A stretch of 5,767 nt of DNA. It comes from a bacterium. Its GTDB lineage: Bacteria > UBA9089 > CG2-30-40-21. Below, piece by piece: positions 1-5,564 of the stretch. Each line of letters begins with the position of its first letter. Positions within the stretch are counted from its first letter, which is position 1. Below the pieces are notes generated by a model, which was given only the letters and a program-made list of their open reading frames with translations, did no database searches and had not been told where the DNA came from. Position numbers and translations under genes: made by a program. The stretch lies in contig JASEHA010000169.1 in assembly GCA_030018795.1 (NCBI GenBank), positions 1 to 5,767 of the forward strand. The letters are read 5' to 3'.

Positions 1-3000
1 TATCTGGTGGTGTTCAGCCGTATAAGACTTGCCTGTATTACTCTACTGGTAGTGGCAGTACATGGCTGTCTATAGCTGAGAGTACAGGATTATCTTATCT
101 ATGGCAGGTGCCAGGCATAGACTTATTGCAGACAAGGGTTAAGGCAGTGGTTACAGATTCACTCGGTCAGCAGGTTTTTGACATGAGTGATACTGATTTT
201 GAGATAGATTCAACCCCGCCGACAGTGCTCAGTGTCTCACCAATAAGTGGGTCAAACAATGTGCCAGCGAGTGCAACCACTATTGTCATCAAATTTAGCG
301 AAGAGATGAATACCTCAGCTACACAGGAGGCATTTAGTATCAACCCCAACCCTGTCATAGAGGGCTATACATGGTCAGATGGGACAAGCACCCTGACAAT
401 TAAGACAAAGCCAATGACACCTGATGTTAAGTACTACTGCCAGATTAATAAGACAGCCAAAGATACCTGTGCTGGCATACCCTTGCAGTCAGTATATGAA
501 TGGTCGTTTATAGCAGCCAGACCATTTAATCTGTTTGGTGCAAAGATACTCGTCCCCAATGGGGGTAATACATGGCGTGGAGAGTATACTATTATCCCTG
601 GAAGCGTAACCCTGCCAAGCGGATGGATAAACAGCATGGTTGGCTCTGGTAATGCTGTTGTTGAGGATGTGGCAGTTGGTGATGCAGACAACGATGGCAA
701 GAATGAGGTCTATGGTATCTGCGGCTCATACATCTATCAATTCAAGTGGAACGGGGCAACATGGACAAGTGCAATCATTGGCTCACAAAAGACATATGGC
801 TTCCATGCTGTTACAGTTGGTGATGCGGATAATGACGGTAAGAATGAATTGTATGTAGCTTATGGTCCTATTGGTGACTGGAATGGCGGCGCATATCAGT
901 ATAAATGGGATGGGAGCAGCTGGGTTGAGGCATGGGTATATATATCTGACTATGGTAATTATGCTGGTGGTACATGGAAGGGCTGCCTTGATGTTAAGAT
1001 TGGCGATGTAGATAATGATGGCAAGAATGAATTGTGGCTGTCTGATTCCAAGGGGTATGTGTATCAGCTCAAGAATGTATCAGGGAAATGGTACAGCACG
1101 TATCAGATATGTGCAGGCCCGTGTTATACCTACATGACTGCTATTGAGATAGTTGATGCAAATAACGACGGCAAGAATGAGCTGTATGGGGCAAAGAATG
1201 ATGGCAATATCTACCAGTTCAGATACGAGAATGGCAAATGGATATATGGGACTATAGGCAGTACGATTGGGACAGCTATAGCAGACAAGATGGCTGATGG
1301 ACTGGGACAGGGTGATGGGGATAATGATGGCAGTCTTGAGATCTATCGGGCAGTCAGCAATGGACCATTGTATCAAATAAAGTACAATGGTGCAACATGG
1401 ACAACAACAAAGATAATGGAAAACTCCTGCGGATATGATACGACAGTTGGTGATATTGATTATGATGGCAAGAATGAGGTGATTGCTGTTGACATGAACC
1501 GCCGGGTCTGTCTGCTCAACTGGAATGGAGCAAGCTGGGACAAGACAGATATTGGGGAGGCAGGAGCAGGACTGATGCAGGGCATGATAATTGGTGATAG
1601 AGATAATGATGGCAACCTTGAACTATATGAAGCAAATGAGGATAAAAATATATATCAATTCAAGATGACACCAAAAATCAATGTAGATATTCAGGGGCGG
1701 CTGGTAGAAGGACAGACTAATACCATCAAGTGGAAGGTAATTGGGGGGACTCCGCCGTATTTATCAACCCTGTATTATTCTATTGACGGTGGGTATAGCT
1801 ACAGCATGATATCCTCAAACATTGGCACATTTACCTTTGACTGGAAGGTACCAAGCGTTAACTCTAAATTGTGTCTGATAAAGGTAGTTGTTACTGACAG
1901 CAGCAACAGGTCTGCCATTGATATAAGCGATAATTTCTTTGAGATAGACTGTATCCCGCCGCAAATACTCAATGTCTCACCAACAGGCAGAAATGTGCCC
2001 ATAACAGCAGATGTGGTTATAGGCTTTGATGATGTCATGAATACAGCATATACGCAAAAGGCATTTAACATTAACCCTGGTGTAATTATTACTGGTTATC
2101 GATGGGACAGCTATAATAATGTTATGATCGTTGAGCTTGATAATCTTAGTTATGACACAGAGTATACCTGTCAGGTAGACCTCAATGCCATTGATACATG
2201 TACTGGTAATCCGATAATCGGTGTGTATTCATGGAAATTTAGAACTGTGGCACAGCCTGACATTCCCTTGCCATTAAAGATAGAGCTGAACTGCCGCGGT
2301 GAGGTAACCCAGGGTGATAAGATATGCAACTCTATTCGATTAACAAAGGATATAGATTGGTATCAGAAGTGGGGTTGGGATGAATACATGGTGGTTTATA
2401 AGCTTGATCCAAACATGAGCTATATCTCTGCATCACCATATGGGTATTATAATGCAGCCAGCCATACCCTGACATGGTGGGTAAATATGAGAGATCTGCC
2501 GCCAGGCTCAAGCACAGCTGTGTGGAAGGCAGAGCTGAATGCAATTGTATTGCCAGATGTAAAACCAGGCAGCTTTATGGAAAATAGGCTTATGGTCTAT
2601 CCAGGGGCAATTCCCAGCAACATTGAGCCATGGCTGCCGATGAGAATAGAAAATGGGACTAACTTGGTCCGATACACAGGCACTCAAACCATGAGCCTGC
2701 CCTCTGACTGGAAAATAGAGGAGATGAGGCTGTCTGTTGACCTATTAAAATGGATAGGTGTTCCCTACTGGAAGGAAAGGCTGATTGCTACAGGCATGAT
2801 CCCAGCAGGGACATTCTCGACAAATAAGGACTGGAATAGTGATTATTACTTTAATGACCTGCTTGGAATTGTTAAAAACGCATATCCACAGCAGTTTGTC
2901 TTTGACCAGATGAAGTGGAAGACCATTTCCCCATGGTCTGTTAAGGCATTGAGCAGGGTAGTTGCCACACCGACAGTTATAGATACGTCATGGAAAAAGG

Positions 3001-5516
3001 TAAAGATAGGTGCCAGTGTGGGTGATTATGTTATTGGTGCAGTAGCCATTGGGGATGTGGATAACAATGGCAGGCAAGAGATATACTATGGCGATCTGGG
3101 CAATTATCTCTATCAATGCACATGGAACGGCAAGGACTGGCAGACAAAGCAGATTGCCAAGATGGAATGGGCAATAGAGGCGGTTACAGTTGGTGATGGG
3201 GATAATGACGGCAATGATGAGCTGTATGTGGTTGGTCAGGGCAGGGCAATATATCAGTTTGAATGGGATGGCAGTTCATGGGTAAGAACCGTTGTTGGCG
3301 AGGATGGGGATGGTATCTTTTCAATAACCATTGGCGATGGGAATAACGACGGTATTAATGAGATATATGTTGGATGCAAGAATGATTGGGTGTATCAGTT
3401 TGCCTGGGTTAATGGCTTCTGGGTAAAGTCAAGTGTAGGTGAATGCGGCTCAGATATCTTTAAGATATCCATTGGTGATGCAGATAATGATGGGAAAAAG
3501 GAACTGTATATTGCCTGCGAGGATGGCTTTGTTTACAGCTTCAGGTGGGTAAACAGTCAGTGGGCATGTGTGAAGATTGCCAGACCAGACAGCAGTATGT
3601 TTAGTGTTGCGGTTGGTGATGGCGATAATGATGGAAAAGAAGAGATATATGGGGTCTGTTTTGACGGACATGCATATCAGATCAAATGGCATGAAAAGGG
3701 ATGGATCATAATCGATATGGGTGTTGTTGGCGGACCAGAGGAAAGGGATGGGGCATGCAGCCTTCAGGATGGGGATAATGACGGCAAGTATGAGTTGTAT
3801 GCCTCGAGTAAAACCGGGCATGTATATCAGTTTAAATGGAATGGCAGCTCATGGATGAGGTCAGACATAGGGAATGTCAATGTTCCACTTCACTATGTAG
3901 CTATTGGTGATGGTGATGGTGATGGGCTGTATGATGTTTATGCTGCTGATGGCGGGGTGTATCAATTCAAGATAGAGCCGCAGCTTAGCTTGCGGGTTGA
4001 GACACAAAAGGTGTCTTATGCCGTAAAAGAGCGTGTTAAGATAAGCCTGAAGATAACCAATTACAGCTCGCAGGAAAGGGTATTAAAATTCAAGACAACA
4101 AAGATGTTTGATCTAAGGATAAAATCCATTGGCAGCGGGTGCGTGGTTTATGACTGGGCATATAACAAGAACTTTGCTGATGGCATGGCAATGATCAAGC
4201 TGGCACCTGGTGAAGAGCAGATACTATCTGAGATAGACTGGGATCAGAAGGATCTTTATGGCAATAATGTCCTTGCCGGAAAGTATTGCATCGAAGGAAA
4301 TCTGGCTGGCGGACTATCTGGCAGCCATATGGAGATGAAGGCAAAGAGCAAGGAGCTGGAAATATGCTCTGCTGTGCCACTGTGGATACCAGAAATACCT
4401 GCTCAGCAGCCGTATCAGGAGTTTGATCTGGAGCTAAGGATAGGCACTATCACCAATCAAGTAAAGGATCTGTTTGGATGTGCATTCAGATTGAATTACA
4501 ATGTCAATGAGGTCAGGTTGAGTGTTATTCGAGTGGATGCTGGCAGCTTTTTGGGCAGCAATGTGGTCTCATTTGCCTCAAGTGTGGATACCAGTAAAGG
4601 GATTGTAGATATTGGTCTGTCACGCAAACGAGAGACATGGACTGGTGTGGATGGATATGGGGTTGTGGCAAAGGTACGGGTCAGGGTTGATTATATCTAT
4701 AGTTCAAGCCTCAAGCTAAACATCAGCAATGTTGATGCTGTAACCTCAACTGGTGAGCATATTTTGATAGAGGCATCAGGGACAGAGATAGCTATTGGCG
4801 GGCAGATAAATGTCTGGCCAGGTGATACCAATAATGATGGCTGGGTAGATGCAAACGATATTACTGCCCTTGCCTATTACTGGCAACGGACCGGTTATCC
4901 AAGGAAGAATGCTTCCTGCATCTGGTCTGCTCAAGCAGCAAGCATCTGGTCCAGTCAATATGCCGTCTATGCGGATGCCAATGGTGACGGTGTGGTTGAC
5001 GGACGGGACATATTAATGATTGGATTAAACTGGGGGCAGAAGAAGGCACAGCAGGGTGCACCATCCTTGAAAGTAGAAAATAACATTAGTTGTGTTAATG
5101 CATATCAGGAGATGTACAAGGTATTGGCAGAAAGCCCTGAGACAACATTCAGCGAAGAGCTGAAAGCAACACTCAAGGGTCTTATTGCTCAGGCAGTATC
5201 TACCCATGTTCCTGTAAAAAGCAATCTTTTGCAAAACTATCCCAACCCATTCAATCCTGAATGCTGGATACCGTTTGAGCTTTCAGAAAGGGCACGGGTA
5301 GTTATCAAGATATATTCTATCACCGGTCAGTTGATACAAACCCTTGACCTTGGCGAAAAGGATGCTGGCTGTTATTTAGAAAAAGATGGCAGTCATGCTG
5401 CTGCCCATTGGGATGGGCATAACTATGAAGGCGAAGAGGTAGCAAGTGGTGTGTATTTCTATAGATTAGAGGCAGGTGGACAGGTGTCGGTAAAGAAGAT
5501 GGTGGTGCTAAAGTAG
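1..5516 (+). CDS. Giant secreted multidomain surface protein, 5' partial (two FG-GAP/VCBS propellers, Ig-like, cohesin, dockerin, sorting tail)
   Basis: The frame is open from base 3 (bases 1-2 end an earlier codon) to TAG at 5514-5516, giving 1837 visible residues. The GTG at 108 is not the start: the 35 codons before it encode GGVQPYKTCLYYSTGSGSTW, which aligns with GGTPPYLSTLYYSIDGGYSY later in the same protein. The true start and any signal peptide lie upstream. Domains in order are KNH/Ig-like (partial), Big_5, propeller 1, KNH/Ig-like, Big_5, DUF11-like, a unique region, propeller 2, BsuPI-like, cohesin-like, dockerin-like, a helical linker and a FlgD-Ig/T9SS-like tail. All are typical of exported proteins, and no catalytic motif was seen. 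The likely role, by inference, is Ca2+-stabilised adhesion, scaffolding or binding at the cell surface. No promoter or ribosome binding site is in view, and no intact neighbouring gene exists here to suggest a pathway. Confidence is high for the gene and low for any specific function. Confidence 0.96.
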   Translation, partial: SGGVQPYKTCLYYSTGSGSTWLSIAESTGLSYLWQVPGIDLLQTRVKAVVTDSLGQQVFDMSDTDFEIDSTPPTVLSVSPISGSNNVPASATTIVIKFSEEMNTSATQEAFSINPNPVIEGYTWSDGTSTLTIKTKPMTPDVKYYCQINKTAKDTCAGIPLQSVYEWSFIAARPFNLFGAKILVPNGGNTWRGEYTIIPGSVTLPSGWINSMVGSGNAVVEDVAVGDADNDGKNEVYGICGSYIYQFKWNGATWTSAIIGSQKTYGFHAVTVGDADNDGKNELYVAYGPIGDWNGGAYQYKWDGSSWVEAWVYISDYGNYAGGTWKGCLDVKIGDVDNDGKNELWLSDSKGYVYQLKNVSGKWYSTYQICAGPCYTYMTAIEIVDANNDGKNELYGAKNDGNIYQFRYENGKWIYGTIGSTIGTAIADKMADGLGQGDGDNDGSLEIYRAVSNGPLYQIKYNGATWTTTKIMENSCGYDTTVGDIDYDGKNEVIAVDMNRRVCLLNWNGASWDKTDIGEAGAGLMQGMIIGDRDNDGNLELYEANEDKNIYQFKMTPKINVDIQGRLVEGQTNTIKWKVIGGTPPYLSTLYYSIDGGYSYSMISSNIGTFTFDWKVPSVNSKLCLIKVVVTDSSNRSAIDISDNFFEIDCIPPQILNVSPTGRNVPITADVVIGFDDVMNTAYTQKAFNINPGVIITGYRWDSYNNVMIVELDNLSYDTEYTCQVDLNAIDTCTGNPIIGVYSWKFRTVAQPDIPLPLKIELNCRGEVTQGDKICNSIRLTKDIDWYQKWGWDEYMVVYKLDPNMSYISASPYGYYNAASHTLTWWVNMRDLPPGSSTAVWKAELNAIVLPDVKPGSFMENRLMVYPGAIPSNIEPWLPMRIENGTNLVRYTGTQTMSLPSDWKIEEMRLSVDLLKWIGVPYWKERLIATGMIPAGTFSTNKDWNSDYYFNDLLGIVKNAYPQQFVFDQMKWKTISPWSVKALSRVVATPTVIDTSWKKVKIGASVGDYVIGAVAIGDVDNNGRQEIYYGDLGNYLYQCTWNGKDWQTKQIAKMEWAIEAVTVGDGDNDGNDELYVVGQGRAIYQFEWDGSSWVRTVVGEDGDGIFSITIGDGNNDGINEIYVGCKNDWVYQFAWVNGFWVKSSVGECGSDIFKISIGDADNDGKKELYIACEDGFVYSFRWVNSQWACVKIARPDSSMFSVAVGDGDNDGKEEIYGVCFDGHAYQIKWHEKGWIIIDMGVVGGPEERDGACSLQDGDNDGKYELYASSKTGHVYQFKWNGSSWMRSDIGNVNVPLHYVAIGDGDGDGLYDVYAADGGVYQFKIEPQLSLRVETQKVSYAVKERVKISLKITNYSSQERVLKFKTTKMFDLRIKSIGSGCVVYDWAYNKNFADGMAMIKLAPGEEQILSEIDWDQKDLYGNNVLAGKYCIEGNLAGGLSGSHMEMKAKSKELEICSAVPLWIPEIPAQQPYQEFDLELRIGTITNQVKDLFGCAFRLNYNVNEVRLSVIRVDAGSFLGSNVVSFASSVDTSKGIVDIGLSRKRETWTGVDGYGVVAKVRVRVDYIYSSSLKLNISNVDAVTSTGEHILIEASGTEIAIGGQINVWPGDTNNDGWVDANDITALAYYWQRTGYPRKNASCIWSAQAASIWSSQYAVYADANGDGVVDGRDILMIGLNWGQKKAQQGAPSLKVENNISCVNAYQEMYKVLAESPETTFSEELKATLKGLIAQAVSTHVPVKSNLLQNYPNPFNPECWIPFELSERARVVIKIYSITGQLIQTLDLGEKDAGCYLEKDGSHAAAHWDGHNYEGEEVASGVYFYRLEAGGQVSVKKMVVLK
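3..209 (+). other. KNH/Ig-like module 1, N-terminally truncated by the window edge
   Basis: The visible part runs from GGVQPYKTCLYYS through VPGIDLLQTRVKAVVTDS to MSDTDFEID. It has the features of bacterial Ig-like modules related to Kre9/KNH: a YS-x-GSG-x-W strand, a central W-x-VP, a V-x-V-T-D-S strand and a closing SD-x-x-FEID. It aligns clearly with module 2 at 1668-1949, which shares GG, LYYS, W-x-VP, VVTDS and FEID. That match shows that the bases before the GTG at 108 are coding. Such modules normally act as spacers in exported proteins. Confidence 0.75.
210..518 (+). other. Big_5 (SbsA-type Ig-like) domain 1
   Basis: The domain opens with TPPTVLSVSPISGSNNVPAS, followed by I-x-FSEEMNTSATQEAFSINP and a strand ending Y-x-W-SFIAA. 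The PP-x-V-x-x-SP...NVP...I-x-FSE-MN signature is characteristic of the Big_5 family found in surface-layer and other exported proteins. It carries a cysteine pair (codons 438-440 and 468-470, YYCQ...DTCAG) that recurs at the same spacing in domain 2. It probably acts as a structural spacer. Confidence 0.85.
519..617 (+). other. Junction carrying an orphan KNH-type first strand
   Basis: The segment reads RPFNLFGAKILVPNGG, then NTWRGEYTIIPGSVTLP. The I-x-V-PNGG-x-x-W-x-G-x-x-x-I pattern is the usual opening of a bacterial KNH/Ig-like module. The rest of that module does not follow; instead the chain runs straight into the closing strand of propeller 1. A complete module appears after the propeller. 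Reading this as a split or chimeric module is inference. Confidence 0.5.
618..1667 (+). repeat. FG-GAP/VCBS beta-propeller 1, seven repeats
   Basis: Seven repeats of the type VAVGDADNDGKNEVY...YQFKWNGATW occur, with calcium loops starting at the Asp codons 681, 822, 1005, 1155, 1314, 1452 and 1596. Spacings are 141, 183, 150, 159, 138 and 144 bp, so blade 2 carries an insertion of about 14 residues. Every loop keeps D-x-[DN]-x-D-G followed by an acidic residue. A lone W-x-x-x-x-VG strand (SGWINSMVGSG) precedes repeat 1, and repeat 7 ends early at YQFKM. This is the expected arrangement for a ring closed by N- and C-terminal strands together. Integrin-alpha-like propellers of this kind bind Ca2+ and often mediate adhesion or ligand binding. 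Five blades share the DNA string ggcaagaatga, which points to amplification from a common unit. Confidence 0.9.
1668..1949 (+). other. KNH/Ig-like module 2
   Basis: The module starts PKINVDIQGRLVEGQTNTIKW, continues with GGTPPYLSTLYYSIDGGYSY and W-K-VPSVNSKLCLIKVVVTDS, and ends SDNFFEID. The I-x-W opening strand, YS-x-DGG-x-x-Y, W-x-VP and D-S...SD-x-F-x-I are the landmarks of these secreted Ig-like spacers. It is the full-length counterpart of the truncated module at the left edge and is likewise followed directly by a Big_5 domain. Confidence 0.75.
1950..2249 (+). other. Big_5 (SbsA-type Ig-like) domain 2
   Basis: The domain reads IPPQILNVSPTGRNVPITAD, then V-I-x-F-DDVMNTAYTQKAFNINP and a closing YSWKFRT. 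It aligns with domain 1 along its full length, with shared DNA such as cccgccg and tgtctcacca, but is a few residues shorter after the SP motif. The paired cysteines (codons 2169-2171 and 2199-2201, YTCQ...DTCTG) have the same ten-residue offset as in domain 1, consistent with a family-specific disulfide. Confidence 0.85.
2256..2657 (+). other. DUF11-like beta-sandwich domain
   Basis: The segment includes YKLDPNMSYISASPYGYY, a hydrophobic HTLTWWV strand, LPPGSS and, toward the end, PGSFMENRLMVYP. This order (a Y-x-L strand, L/M-SY-x-x-ASP-x-G, LTW, LPPG-S, G-S-x-x-NR-x-V) resembles the DUF11/conserved-repeat beta-sandwich found in bacterial and archaeal envelope proteins. The match was made by eye and the family assignment is moderate. 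It is unpaired, with no second copy in the window. Confidence 0.5.
2661..2987 (+). other. Unassigned region of about 110 residues before propeller 2
   Basis: I do not recognise this segment as a named domain. It opens with a motif (TMSLPSDWKIEEM) resembling the strand that precedes propeller 1 (VTLPSGWINSM). It then diverges into a mixed, partly helical and aromatic-rich stretch (LLKWIGVPYWKERL, NKDWNSDYYFNDLLG, YPQQFVFDQMKWKTISPW) before a short V/T-rich lead into propeller 2. No transmembrane segment, catalytic signature or repeat is evident. It may be an insertion between the pre-propeller strand and the propeller, or a separate small binding domain. Confidence 0.45.
2988..3977 (+). repeat. 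FG-GAP/VCBS beta-propeller 2, seven repeats with a near-exact 141-bp period
   Basis: Seven repeats have calcium-loop Asp codons at 3054, 3195, 3336, 3477, 3618, 3768 and 3909. The spacings are 141, 141, 141, 141, 150 and 141 bp, so blades are 47 residues apart except for one three-residue insertion. Typical units read VTVGDGDNDGNDELY...YQFEWDGSSW. Loops keep D-x-[DN]-x-[DN]-G; repeat 1 has DVDNNG and repeat 7 has GDGDGDG. As in propeller 1, an isolated outer strand (SWKKVKIGASVG) precedes repeat 1 and repeat 7 stops at YQFKIE, implying the same ring closure. It probably binds Ca2+ and acts outside the cell in adhesion or ligand recognition. Confidence 0.9.
3981..4364 (+). other. BsuPI-like (intracellular proteinase inhibitor family) domain
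   Basis: The sequence runs LSLRVETQKVSYAVKERVKI, then ISLKITNYSSQERVLKFKT, FDLRIKS-x-GSGCVVYDWAYN, LAPGEEQ and a closing G-x-x-V-LAGKYCIEGNL. The order N-x-S...V-x-x-x-F...FDL-x-I...G...VY-W...L-x-PGE...W...G-x-x-V-x-x-G-x-Y follows the BsuPI family. Outside Bacillus this fold is often seen as an Ig-like module in secreted proteins, so protease inhibition should not be assumed from the name. Family assignment is by eye. Confidence 0.65.
4422..4796 (+). other. Cohesin-like domain
   Basis: Key segments are FDLELRIGTITNQVKDLFGC, the strand FRLNYNVNEVRLSVI, AGSFLGSN, a G-x-VDIGLSR strand, the V-AKVRVRV strand and a final LKLNISNVDAV. The V-x-D-L-x-G-x-x-F-x-L-x-Y pattern followed by a late V-x-x-x-V-x-V strand is typical of cohesins, which bind dockerins through Ca2+-dependent contacts. 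It is followed within a few residues by a dockerin-like pair, so intramolecular or chain-to-chain pairing is possible. Similar cohesin-like folds are also common outside cellulosomes, where no partner is known. Confidence 0.7.
4800..5045 (+). other. Dockerin type I-like domain with a long inter-loop insert
   Basis: Two calcium loops are plain: DTNNDGWVDANDI with its first Asp codon at 4824, and DANGDGVVDGRDI with its first Asp codon at 4974. Each is followed by a hydrophobic helix (TALAYYW and LMIGLNWG). The loops are 50 residues apart, with a Trp-containing insert (RTGYPRKNAS, then IWSAQAASIWSSQYAVYA), far longer than the linker in a classic cellulosomal dockerin. From memory, this extended form is common in secreted proteins of candidate phyla that end in NYPNPFNPE tails. 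It presumably folds around two Ca2+ ions and could pair with a cohesin. Confidence 0.85.
5046..5219 (+). other. Helical linker before the sorting tail
   Basis: After a short AQQGAPS spacer the sequence includes YQEMYKVLAESPETTFSEEL and KATLKGLIAQAV. This predicts two short amphipathic helices joined by a SPET turn, ending in a V/P-rich stretch just before LLQNYPNPFNPE. From memory, comparable helix pairs often sit in this place in secreted proteins of Poribacteria-like lineages. It probably separates the dockerin from the sorting domain. Confidence 0.5.
5226..5513 (+). other. C-terminal FlgD-Ig / T9SS type A sorting-like domain
   Basis: The domain starts LLQNYPNPFNPECWIPFELS, continues with V-x-IKIYSITGQLIQTLDLG, AHWDGHNYEGEEVASGVYFY and R-L-EAG, and ends KKMVVLK. 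NYPNPFNP, the iYs-x-x-Gq strand, W-x-G-x-x-x-x-G-x-x-V-x-SGVYFYRL and a final KK-M-x-x-LK are the hallmarks of this Ig-like C-terminal domain. In Bacteroidota it directs export and surface attachment by the type IX secretion system. In other phyla the same domain occurs where the export route is not established, so T9SS dependence is inference. The protein ends at the position normal for the family, so its C-terminus is intact. Confidence 0.9.
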
Positions 5517-5536
5517 CACAGGCTTCCAGCCTGTAT
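5514..5536 (+). repeat. 23-bp direct repeat, copy 1 (overlaps the stop codon)
   Basis: This 23-base string begins tagcacaggcttcc and ends cctgtat. It is present without change at 5623-5645, 109 bases downstream. Its first three bases are the TAG stop of the large gene. It holds a small internal palindrome (caggct, three-base spacer, agcctg) and forms the left half of the larger hairpin at 5519-5552. Confidence 0.9.
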
Positions 5537-5552
5537 GCAAGCTGGAAGCTTG
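5519..5552. repeat. Palindromic hairpin just after the stop codon (REP-like; weak terminator candidate)
   Basis: Arms caggcttccagc (5519-5530) and gctggaagcttg (5541-5552) pair over 12 positions, with one G-T/G-U pair, around a ten-base loop. Each half can also fold alone (caggct/agcctg and gcaagc/gcttgc), a layout typical of dispersed palindromic repeats. Only three T residues follow, so it is a poor intrinsic terminator by the usual criterion. It could still protect the mRNA 3' end or stall transcription. It starts three bases after the stop codon. Confidence 0.75.
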
Positions 5553-5564
5553 CTTTACCATTAG

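Noticed and set aside
108..110. GTG as the start codon of the large gene
   Set aside because: The 35 in-frame codons before it are open and align with the matching part of the second KNH/Ig-like module, so the gene begins upstream of the window. No ribosome binding site or signal peptide follows this GTG.
640..858. Overlapping + strand frame of 72 codons
   Set aside because: It lies wholly inside propeller 1 in another frame. Its Met- and Arg-rich composition is what the gat-aat-gat-ggc repeats give when read out of frame.
618..1667. CRISPR-like or tandem DNA repeat array
   Set aside because: The periodicity is codon-phased, the repeats are diverged, and they encode conserved propeller blades. 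There are no unique spacers between identical repeats.
3450..3821. Reverse-strand frame of 123 codons across propeller 2
   Set aside because: It is antisense to the regular 141-bp repeats, which keep stop codons out of the same frame in each blade. Its product repeats with the blades and shows no independent domain.
3981..4364. Functional protease inhibitor, suggested by BsuPI similarity
   Set aside because: The fold match is plausible, but in large secreted proteins this domain usually serves as a structural Ig-like module, and nothing here shows a protease target.
5519..5560. Strong rho-independent terminator
   Set aside because: The stem is good but only three T residues follow it, and the sequence belongs to a repeat that recurs nearby. 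It was recorded as a palindromic repeat with only a weak terminator possibility.
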